From assembly GCA_041492185.1 (NCBI GenBank), contig JBGPWL010000103.1, positions 1 through 14,647 of the forward strand: a DNA stretch of 14,647 nt, in the 5' to 3' direction. Positions 1 through 5,662 of this stretch are shown piece by piece (within the stretch, counting starts at the first letter, position 1; every line of letters starts with the position of its first letter). Both the position numbers and the translations under genes were made by a program. Source of the stretch: JAOAPY01 sp041492185. GTDB lineage: Bacteria; Acidobacteriota; Blastocatellia; Pyrinomonadales; Pyrinomonadaceae. Below the pieces are notes generated by a model, which did no database searches, was not told where the DNA came from, and saw only the letters and a list, made by a program, of their open reading frames with translations.

Positions 1-753
1 GCGCTGGCGATGATTCTTGAGGGCGAGCGCAGCGGCCAGCTTTATCCGGGCAAAACGATTCTCGACGCCACCAGCGGCAACACCGGGATTGCTTACGCGA
101 TGATTGGCGCCGCGCGCGGTTACCCGGTAACGCTTTGCCTGCCGAAAAATGCCGGCGCGCAACGCAAACGGATTCTCAAGAGTTTCGGTGTTAAGATCAT
201 TGAAACTGATCCGCTGATGTCCACGGACGGCGCGCAACTTGTCGCGCGGGAAATGTTTGAGAACGCGCCCGAAAAATATTTCTATCCGGATCAATACAAC
301 AACCCTGCCAACTGGCGCGCGCATTATGAAACGACTGCGCCGGAGATTTGGGAGCAGAGCGAAGGACGCGTCACGCATTTTCTTGCAGGGCTTGGCACCT
401 CAGGCACTTTTGTCGGGGTGACGCGCCGGCTGAAGGAATTCAATTCGTCGATTCGCGCCGTCTCGATGCAACCGGATTCACCTTTGCACGGGCTTGAAGG
501 ATTGAAGCACATGGCGACGGCGCTGACGCCGGGCATTTACGATCCGACTCTTGCGGACGACAACGTCGAGGTGTCGACTGAAGCTGCGCAGGCGACAGTT
601 CATCGCCTGGCCCGCGAAGAAGGGCTGTTGGTGGGGACGAGCTCAGGCGCGAACGTTTTTGCGGCGCTGCGTCTGGCGCGCACATTACCCGCGGGATCGT
701 TGGTCATCACAGTTATTTGCGACGGCGGTGAGCGATACGTGAGCGAAGCCTAA
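1..753 (+). CDS. cysM: CysM-type cysteine synthase, 5'-truncated
   Basis: PLP-dependent enzyme of the beta-substituted alanine synthase family, which makes cysteine from an activated serine and a sulfur donor. The frame is open from base 1, so the N terminus with the PLP lysine lies outside the window. Counting from the first codon, the substrate loop SGNTG is at 25-29, the PLP-phosphate loop GTSGT at about 132-136, and the C-terminal SSGAN serine loop near 214-218. About 250 codons are present of a usual 300-320. The protein stops soon after ICDGGERY, earlier than E. coli CysM or M. tuberculosis CysM, which carry a further C-terminal tail. The next two genes encode a Mec-like isopeptidase and a CysO-MoeZ fusion, which points to the CysO-thiocarboxylate-dependent, O-phosphoserine-using branch over the CysK branch. 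The family is clear from the sequence; the choice of sulfur donor is inferred from context. Confidence 0.9.
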   Translation, partial: ALAMILEGERSGQLYPGKTILDATSGNTGIAYAMIGAARGYPVTLCLPKNAGAQRKRILKSFGVKIIETDPLMSTDGAQLVAREMFENAPEKYFYPDQYNNPANWRAHYETTAPEIWEQSEGRVTHFLAGLGTSGTFVGVTRRLKEFNSSIRAVSMQPDSPLHGLEGLKHMATALTPGIYDPTLADDNVEVSTEAAQATVHRLAREEGLLVGTSSGANVFAALRLARTLPAGSLVITVICDGGERYVSEA

Positions 754-806
754 GCTCTAGCTGACGCTTCGTGAACTCATCGAGTCTTGGTAGCAGTGTT
801 GTTCCG

Positions 807-812
807 AAGGAG
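807..812 (+). promoter_or_regulatory. Ribosome binding site that fixes a TTG start
   Basis: AAGGAG ends six bases before the TTG at 819. No comparable site precedes the upstream in-frame GTG at 771, so this site decides the start of the isopeptidase gene. Confidence 0.75.
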
Positions 813-818
813 AACCAT

Positions 819-1259
819 TTGATCGCGCTGGGCCAACAACACCTGACGGAAATCCGCGCGCACGGCGAGCGCGATTATCCTTACGAATGCTGTGGACTGC
901 TGATCGGGCGCTTCGCGCGGGATGGGACCAAACTTGTGCTTGAAACTTATCCGATTTCAAATGCGCGCGAGGAAGCAGCGAAGCGCAATCGATTTCTAAT
1001 CCGACCCGAAGAGCTTTTGCGCGGCGAGCGTTACGCGCGCGAGAAGAAACTCGAAGTGATTGGCTTTTATCATTCGCATCCGGATCATCAGGCCGTGCCA
1101 TCGCAATACGATCTCGAACATGCGTGGCCGACTTACTCGTACATCATCGTTTCGGTCAGTAATAGCCGCGCCGAAGATTTGTGGTCCTGGGAAATGCAAC
1201 CGGATCGTTCACGATTTAATAAAGAAGAGATTGAAGAATTTGTCGGAGCCGATTTGTAG
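819..1259 (+). CDS. mec: JAMM/MPN+ metallo-isopeptidase, Mec-like
   Basis: Zinc-dependent peptidase of the JAB1/MPN/Mov34 family. In M. tuberculosis, Mec cuts the newly formed cysteine from the C terminus of CysO. The 146-aa product has the full JAMM signature: Glu23 in YECCG, then His85-Ser-His87, seven residues, Ser95 and Asp98 (HxHx7SxxD). A catalytically competent enzyme is therefore expected. The length fits single-domain bacterial JAMM proteins. I chose the TTG at 819 because AAGGAG lies six bases upstream; an in-frame GTG at 771 would add 16 residues with no ribosome binding site. The gene lies 65 bases after cysM and 14 bases before the CysO-MoeZ fusion, so the three probably form one operon. 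Besides releasing cysteine, it could be the enzyme that exposes the buried diglycine of the fusion; that is inference. Confidence 0.88.
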   Translation: MIALGQQHLTEIRAHGERDYPYECCGLLIGRFARDGTKLVLETYPISNAREEAAKRNRFLIRPEELLRGERYAREKKLEVIGFYHSHPDHQAVPSQYDLEHAWPTYSYIIVSVSNSRAEDLWSWEMQPDRSRFNKEEIEEFVGADL

Positions 1260-1273
1260 AAAGGAAGCAGGCA

Positions 1274-2737
1274 ATGACCATCATGATTTCCATTCCCAGC
1301 GCGCTGAGACAGTTCGCCGGCGGACAATCTCAGATTCAGGTTGAGGCGCGCACCGCGGGCGAGGCTCTGGAACAGCTCACTGCGACGCATATCGAATTGC
1401 GGCGGCACCTTTTCAGCGACCAAAACGCGCTGCGCAATTTCGTCAACGTTTATGTCAACGACGAAGACATTCGCCATGCCGCGGGCGCGGACACCCAGTT
1501 GAAAGACGGCGACACAATAATGATCGTGCCGTCGATTGCCGGCGGCGCCGCGGCCGAGCAGGAAGTCGTCGAAGAACTGCCCATGCTTTCGCGCGAAGAG
1601 ATCGCGCGCTACTCGCGGCATCTGATCATGCCGGAGGTTGGCATGCATGGCCAGCGGAAGTTGAAAGCCGCGAGCGTGCTGATGATCGGTACGGGCGGAT
1701 TGGGCGCGCCAACGGGCATGTATCTCGCGGCGGCGGGCGTTGGCCGGCTCGGCATTGTTGACTTCGACGTTGTCGAAGCGTCAAATCTACAGCGCCAGAT
1801 TATCCACGGCACGCGCGACGTCGGCCGTCGCAAGACCGACTCGGCGCGCGATCGCCTCCGCGACATCAATCCGCACATCGAGATTGAAACCCACGAGACG
1901 CGTTTGACGAGCGAGAATGCGCTGCGACTCTTCGAGAACTACAACATCATAGTTGACGGCACGGACAACTTTCCGACGCGCTACCTGGTGAACGACGCGT
2001 GCGTTCTCACGGGTAAGCCGAATGTCTACGGATCGATCTTTCGCTTTGAAGGACAAGCGAGTGTTTTTTGGCCCAGTGCTAAAAATGCCAGTGGGGCTTG
2101 TTATCGATGCTTGTATCCTGAGCCGCCGCCGCCCGGGCTCGTGCCCTCGTGCGCCGAAGGCGGCGTCCTCGGCGTGTTGCCCGGCATAGTAGGCGCGATT
2201 CAGGCGAACGAGACGATCAAGATCATTCTCGGCGCCGAAGACATTCTGGTGAATCGTTTGTTGTTGTTCGACGCGTGGCAGATGAAGTTTCGCGAGTTGA
2301 AGCTGCGTAAAGATCCGCGCTGTCCGGTCTGCGGCGAAAATCCGACCATCAAAGAGCTGATCGATTACGAAGAGTTTTGCGGCCTGCGAGCCGAGCCTCA
2401 GGCGCGGGAATCCAGGCTGGAAGAGATTACCGCGACGGAACTGAAGCGACGCATCGATCGCGGCGACGACATTCAGATCATCGACGTGCGCGAGCCGCAT
2501 GAGTACGAGATCGCGCGCATTCCGGGGACAAAGTTGATTCCGCTCAGCCAGATAGTCAATCGCCTGAACGAAATCGATCCTTCACGCGAAACGATCTGCC
2601 ATTGCAAGGGCGGCGTGCGCAGCGCAAAAGCGATTGACGCACTAAACCGCGCCGGCTTTCCCGGACGCTTGATCAACCTGAAGGGCGGCATCACCGCCTG
2701 GTCGAACGATGTCGATCCGACCGTGCCGACGTATTAG
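1274..2737 (+). CDS. CysO/ThiS-MoeB(MoeZ)-rhodanese fusion, E1-like sulfur carrier activator
   Basis: 487-aa three-domain protein that should adenylate and thiocarboxylate a ubiquitin-fold sulfur carrier. Residues 1-91 are a ThiS/MoaD/CysO-like beta-grasp domain ending in IAGG (Gly90-Gly91), followed directly by AAAEQE instead of a stop codon. Residues about 105-360 are the ThiF/MoeB E1-like domain: ATP loop GTGGLGAP (139-146), DGTDNFPTR near 228-236, zinc cysteines C276/C279 and C350/C353, and the sulfur-relay cysteine C293 in PSCAEGGVLG. Residues about 383-487 are a rhodanese with active loop C444-KGGV-R449. Canonical MoeB lacks the rhodanese, and MoeZ/MOCS3 lack the carrier, so this is a carrier, E1 and sulfurtransferase in one chain. 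Start: ATG with AAGGA eight bases upstream. The cysM and mec neighbours argue for cysteine biosynthesis over molybdopterin or thiamine synthesis. A second role in molybdopterin synthesis cannot be excluded. Confidence 0.92.
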   Translation: MTIMISIPSALRQFAGGQSQIQVEARTAGEALEQLTATHIELRRHLFSDQNALRNFVNVYVNDEDIRHAAGADTQLKDGDTIMIVPSIAGGAAAEQEVVEELPMLSREEIARYSRHLIMPEVGMHGQRKLKAASVLMIGTGGLGAPTGMYLAAAGVGRLGIVDFDVVEASNLQRQIIHGTRDVGRRKTDSARDRLRDINPHIEIETHETRLTSENALRLFENYNIIVDGTDNFPTRYLVNDACVLTGKPNVYGSIFRFEGQASVFWPSAKNASGACYRCLYPEPPPPGLVPSCAEGGVLGVLPGIVGAIQANETIKIILGAEDILVNRLLLFDAWQMKFRELKLRKDPRCPVCGENPTIKELIDYEEFCGLRAEPQARESRLEEITATELKRRIDRGDDIQIIDVREPHEYEIARIPGTKLIPLSQIVNRLNEIDPSRETICHCKGGVRSAKAIDALNRAGFPGRLINLKGGITAWSNDVDPTVPTY

Positions 2738-2860
2738 AAGTGAGGCGCCAGAGCCAGAGTGCGGAGTTGCTTTGGATCCTTGAGAAATGCCAGATCTGAA
2801 TCGGTTGTCTGCGCAGTGTGAGGACCCCTTACGCTGTTCGCCCAAAAACAGACCGGCAAT

Positions 2861-3010
2861 TCACGATTCGATCTCATCAAAGAGTTCCTTGATCTGATCG
2901 AATTCTAGATACTTGGTATCAATGCGAACACCACTGAAGATGCCTTCGATTCTATTTCGGTAATCTGCGGACCTACATTTGCGCCACTTTGCTGCTTCGC
3001 TAATCGCCAT
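2861..3010 (-). CDS. Possible small hypothetical protein, 49 aa
   Basis: An ATG at 3010 opens 49 codons closed by TGA at 2861-2863. The product is highly charged and protein-like, beginning MAISEAAKWRKCRS and ending KELFDEIES, with alternating hydrophobic and acidic residues that suggest helices. There is no clear ribosome binding site, and an in-frame TAG lies three codons upstream, so this could be the 3' remnant of a larger decayed gene. I do not recognise a family. It lies on the same strand as the toxin-antitoxin pair, downstream of it. Confidence is low because an ORF of this length can arise by chance. Confidence 0.3.
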   Translation of the reverse strand: MAISEAAKWRKCRSADYRNRIEGIFSGVRIDTKYLEFDQIKELFDEIES

Positions 3011-3092
3011 GAAGTGCTGCTAGATCAGAAGTCTTACACGCTAAGAGCATCACTTCCAGCCCGCTTAGGACAGTGGGAGGGCAACAGCAAAG

Positions 3093-3122
3093 ATTTCGGA
3101 TTGCGAATTGCGGAATGCGAAG
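3093..3122 (+). repeat. Direct repeat, copy 1
   Basis: A 30-bp unit starting ATTTCGGATTGCG and ending GCGAAG; it recurs at 3162-3191 with 27 of 30 identities. Within it the shorter unit GGATTGCG/GAATTGCG is itself partly repeated. Confidence 0.75.
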
Positions 3123-3161
3123 AGAGCGCGCAAAGCGCCAAGAGCAAAGGGCAGGGAAGGA

Positions 3162-3191
3162 ATTTCGGATTGCGGATTGCGGACTGTGAAG
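3162..3191 (+). repeat. Direct repeat, copy 2
   Basis: Second copy of the 30-bp unit, 39 bases after the end of the first, with three substitutions. The internal unit GGATTGC appears twice in tandem. Only two copies, unequal to CRISPR geometry. Confidence 0.75.
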
Positions 3192-3230
3192 AACAGGAGG
3201 CAGACGGCAGGAAGCAGTCGCGACCAGCAG

Positions 3231-3539
3231 CTACAGTTCAGGAGATGTGCTACGACTAGTGTGCCAAAGAGCCAGCACTTCGATTGCCGGCTCGGATGTA
3301 ACGCGGTAGTACAAGTAATAATGAACCCGCGCCAGATGGACGCGTCGCACACCTTCCAGCTTTACGTTTCTTGCCCGCGCGCCAATGGCAGAGTGTGATG
3401 CGATGAGTTGCAGTGCGCGTTCAAAGTCTTCGACAAAAGCGTCGGGCGCCTTGGGCCTGTTCGCCGCCCACCACTCCGCCGCTTTTGCAATAGCTCGAGC
3501 CGCACTGCTGACAATGCGAACGGGGAGCGGGTTGTTCAT
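3231..3539 (-). CDS. ParE/RelE-superfamily toxin of a type II toxin-antitoxin pair
   Basis: 102-aa small basic protein with the ParE/RelE fold pattern: an N-terminal strand (PVRIVSSAARAI), two helices (IAKAAEWWAANRPKAPDAF and FERALQLIASHS), then the strands RRVHLARVHYYLYYRV and IEVLALWHTSR, a typical ParE C-terminal ending. ParE members poison gyrase and RelE members cleave mRNA on the ribosome; the sequence alone does not decide, though the helix content and the LWHTSR ending lean to ParE. Its ATG overlaps the stop of the upstream antitoxin gene in an ATGA (3536-3539), so the two are translationally coupled. The length is normal for the family and the gene looks intact. Confidence 0.82.
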   Translation of the reverse strand: MNNPLPVRIVSSAARAIAKAAEWWAANRPKAPDAFVEDFERALQLIASHSAIGARARNVKLEGVRRVHLARVHYYLYYRVTSEPAIEVLALWHTSRSTSPEL

Positions 3540-3754
3540 GAATTACGAATCTGCTGAAGAACCTCTGATGCGTTGACAAGCTCACCTCGTTCGGCTTCCG
3601 CAATGGCCGCCAGGAGTTGGGCCTCTTGTGCCGCGTTGAGTTCAAAGGTTTCGTCGCCTTCGTGAGCCAGCACTGTGACCGTAGCGCCCTCAGGCAGGCT
3701 TTGAGTGTCGACTCGAATCATGCCCTCATTAACTTTGCCTGTGGTGATTAGCAT
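3536..3754 (-). CDS. Antitoxin partner of the ParE-like toxin
   Basis: 72-aa acidic protein encoded directly upstream of the toxin and overlapping it by four bases, the usual antitoxin-first order. The N-terminal half (GKVNEGMIRVDTQSLPEGATVTVLA) resembles the short AbrB-like DNA-binding beta hairpins seen in many small antitoxins. The C-terminal half (AAQEAQLLAAIAEAERGE followed by VNASEVLQQIRNS) is a helix expected to wrap the toxin. It presumably binds its own promoter and represses the pair. No strong ribosome binding site is visible before the ATG at 3754; a GATAGAAT sequence just upstream could be part of a -10 box giving a very short leader. The assignment rests on gene order, size and pattern. 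Confidence 0.75.
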   Translation of the reverse strand: MLITTGKVNEGMIRVDTQSLPEGATVTVLAHEGDETFELNAAQEAQLLAAIAEAERGELVNASEVLQQIRNS

Positions 3755-3873
3755 GGTGTCATTCTATCACTGCACAGCGGTGGGCAGTGAGCAAAGAGCG
3801 GAGGGCAGGCCGCGCCGGCACTTTCGGTCACGAGAATAGGGCACCTGTCTTTTTCTCCTTTTTTGAGTTGAGA

Positions 3874-4116
3874 TTATTCGGGTTTGAATTTTTCCGCTAC
3901 GCGAGCGACCAGCGGGACCGCCAGAGTTTTCGCGCCGCTCTTGACTGCAAGCGTTTCGGGCACACTGTCAGGCTGCTCCGAGAAAAGGGCGACGACGGCG
4001 AACGACTTTTCCCCTTTGCGTTTGACTTCGTCGACCGTGATGCCGTGCGCTCCGAGATCGCGGAGGAAATCGGAGTGCTGCTCGCGCGCCAGATTAGCTT
4101 CCTTTTCGTTGGCCAT
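3874..4116 (-). CDS. Small protein resembling the N-terminal domain of the adjacent protease
   Basis: 80-aa protein whose ATG lies 14 bases beyond the stop of the trypsin-like protease gene on the same strand, so it is probably co-transcribed and coupled. I know no named family. Its course, GAHGITVDEVKRKGEKSFAV then a polar linker then VPLVARVAEKFKPE, parallels residues 45-111 of the protease (NIVAVGISEKISKRKRTGKLAL ... IPTDVIVLGKIRPE): a glycine-rich strand, a basic turn, a hydrophobic strand, a gap, a proline-led strand and a closing K-PE. It could be a free-standing copy of that domain, acting as inhibitor, chaperone or adaptor. This is inferred from visual alignment only. There is no signal peptide, and no ribosome binding site is seen before the ATG. 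Confidence 0.6.
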   Translation of the reverse strand: MANEKEANLAREQHSDFLRDLGAHGITVDEVKRKGEKSFAVVALFSEQPDSVPETLAVKSGAKTLAVPLVARVAEKFKPE

Positions 4117-4130
4117 GAAAAGTAATCGGT

Positions 4131-5195
4131 TTATCGCTTCTTCTTGGGCGCGCCCTTCGCGCCTGATTTCTTTGCCGGCTTCTTCGTTTGCGGTCCGCCG
4201 ATCGATTTCGTAACAAGTGTGACGCCGAGTGCCTTCAGCACTTCGTCGATTGGGTTGAAGACGCTGCCGCCGTTGGCGCCCGCGAAATGCAGGCCAACAG
4301 CGCGTCCGGTTTTCTTGTCGATAACGAGCGAGCCAGAATCACCGTCGTCGGTGTAACGCGTGCAGAGCACCTGATCCAGAAATCCCACTTCGCCGACCTC
4401 TCCTTCATAGTCGAGGACAAAACGAAAGTGCACATCGCGGACTTCTCCGGTGGTCTTGCCCGTCGTGCGGCCAACCTTTACAACTTTCATCCCGCGCTCC
4501 GGCTTGATCGTTCCTTTCGGAATTCCCACTCCTTTGATCTCCGAGACGAGATCGGCGAGGCGATCTGCCGTTGGTTGAGCAATAGCGCAGTCCACGCGGT
4601 TGACGAAGTCACCGCCGGTGACAAATTTCTTGAAGCCCGATAGTTTAGCTACAAAATCTTTCGGCATCGCGCCTTTGTCGATTTTGCCCGGGTAGACAAT
4701 CGCATCTCCCTTTTTCGCCATCCCGCTGAGCGCCAGCACGTGGCTGTTGCTCAGAATATGGATCGCGCCGCCCCTGGTCACGATTGCCCCGAGCGTGCCG
4801 GCGGTAATGTCAACGTGGCCGATGCTGTGGCCAGGTTGCACGGGATTCCTGATCGCGTTTACTTCGGGGCGTATCTTGCCAAGAACGATCACATCCGTGG
4901 GAATGGATTCCGGTCCGCCCAACGCTTGCGGCACGGTGGAGGGAACCACCTGGTCTGCGCGAAGCTTTTTGAGTGACACTTTGCGCTGCACGTAAAAAGT
5001 CAGCGCCAGCTTTCCCGTACGCTTGCGCTTTGAGATCTTCTCACTGATTCCTACCGCGACGATGTTCTTTGTATCAATGATACGGCGCATTGAAGCAGCG
5101 GGGGCTCTCGCGCCGGCCCTGAGCGATTCGATCCGTGCCGGCGGAGCCTTCGTCAACAGATCAAGCACGCGTTCAATGCTTTTCTCTGAGGCCAT
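4131..5195 (-). CDS. Trypsin-fold serine protease with extra N-terminal domain and basic tail
   Basis: 354-aa protein without signal peptide or membrane segment. A catalytic triad is readable: His152 in SNSHVLA, Asp202 in VDCAIA, and Ser287 in DDGDSGS, followed by VGLHFAGANG, the substrate-pocket strand typical of the fold. Residues about 40-111 form a small alpha/beta domain (VAVGISEK...GKLALTFYV...IPTDVIVLGKI) found before the peptidase in this class of bacterial proteins. The last 20 residues are lysine-rich and disordered, which may bind nucleic acid or anchor the protein. The start is the ATG at 5195, nine bases after AAGGAG (5205-5210 on the opposite strand); an in-frame ATG at 5237 would place that site inside the gene. 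It is third in the minus-strand cassette, 128 bases after the beta-sandwich gene. Confidence 0.82.
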   Translation of the reverse strand: MASEKSIERVLDLLTKAPPARIESLRAGARAPAASMRRIIDTKNIVAVGISEKISKRKRTGKLALTFYVQRKVSLKKLRADQVVPSTVPQALGGPESIPTDVIVLGKIRPEVNAIRNPVQPGHSIGHVDITAGTLGAIVTRGGAIHILSNSHVLALSGMAKKGDAIVYPGKIDKGAMPKDFVAKLSGFKKFVTGGDFVNRVDCAIAQPTADRLADLVSEIKGVGIPKGTIKPERGMKVVKVGRTTGKTTGEVRDVHFRFVLDYEGEVGEVGFLDQVLCTRYTDDGDSGSLVIDKKTGRAVGLHFAGANGGSVFNPIDEVLKALGVTLVTKSIGGPQTKKPAKKSGAKGAPKKKR

Positions 5196-5204
5196 CTTTT
5201 GTTT

Positions 5205-5210
5205 CTCCTT
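5205..5210 (-). promoter_or_regulatory. Ribosome binding site that fixes the protease start
   Basis: AAGGAG on the minus strand, nine bases before the ATG at 5195. It selects this start over the in-frame ATG 14 codons upstream. Confidence 0.75.
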
Positions 5211-5323
5211 TGAGGTTGAAGAAGATGAAATTTCCAAGTACTGCGTTTACAAGCAGACGGTCCCTGATCTTGATTGCGAAATTGGTGAAGCAGGCTTGCA
5301 GAAGAACTACTCGGCTGCGCGCC

Positions 5324-5593
5324 CTATTTCTTCAGCCGAATCTCGAGACGGGCCGGCTGCCCGCCTGAGACTGAGACAGCTTGCGATCTAACGGCGAACT
5401 CGTCGGTGGCACACTCAATAACGTATTTACCCGGCGCAGGGGCAGTCAAAGAGAATGCGCCATCACGGTCTGTGAGCGCGGCAATATCAGGCAACGGAAC
5501 GGGACCGTCGGTGAAATAGACGCGCGCATTCGCCACCGCTTCGCCGCGCGGACCATGCACCACGCCGGAAATTACGCTTGGTGACAGGGCCAT
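5324..5593 (-). CDS. Carboxypeptidase regulatory-like beta-sandwich protein
   Basis: 89-aa protein that is one complete CarboxypepD_reg-like (transthyretin/Ig-like) domain: SGVVHGPRGEAVANARVYF, then ALTDRDGAFSL and APGKYVIECATDEF, closing with RLEIRLKK. The pattern G-x-V-x(4)-G-x(3)-A-x-V ... T-D-x-D-G-x-F ... G-x-Y is diagnostic of this fold. Such domains usually sit in secreted or outer-membrane proteins, but no signal peptide is present here, so it probably works in the cytosol or travels with a partner. Translation should be strong: AAAGGAGGTGA lies five bases before the ATG at 5593. It lies between the two protease genes, 69 bases after the first and 128 before the second, suggesting a scaffold, substrate or carrier for them. 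That role is inferred. Confidence 0.78.
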   Translation of the reverse strand: MALSPSVISGVVHGPRGEAVANARVYFTDGPVPLPDIAALTDRDGAFSLTAPAPGKYVIECATDEFAVRSQAVSVSGGQPARLEIRLKK

Positions 5594-5662
5594 CTGTCAC
5601 CTCCTTTGCGGAAATGATAAAGCCGGCTATCGCATGGCGGCAAACAATTCACAACCGATTCG

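Larger units (their letters stand above)
2738..3230. other. Gene-poor intergenic stretch
   Basis: 493 bases between the sulfur operon and the toxin gene. It holds a possible 49-codon minus-strand ORF (2861-3010) and a 30-bp direct repeat (3093-3191). I see no convincing terminator hairpin with a T-run after the fusion gene. The open plus-strand frame over the repeats looks repeat-derived. Confidence 0.6.

Noticed and set aside
1787..2500. 237-codon minus-strand frame opposite the CysO-MoeZ fusion
   Set aside because: Antisense shadow of a strongly conserved gene; no ribosome binding site or recognisable domain.
1274..2737. Assignment as molybdopterin MoeB or thiamine ThiF only
   Set aside because: The rhodanese domain and the adjacent cysM and JAMM genes fit the CysO/MoeZ route better; no moa or thi gene is visible.
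3093..3191. Possible CRISPR remnant
   Set aside because: Only two imperfect, internally repetitive copies with one 39-base gap and no cas genes.
3014..3259. 81-codon plus-strand frame over the direct repeats
   Set aside because: The translation mirrors the repeats (FGLRIA-C twice), so it is repeat-derived and not a gene.
3850..3865. AAGGAG-like site on the minus strand after the 80-aa gene
   Set aside because: The frame it would serve starts at a GTG and closes after about 25 codons with no protein character.
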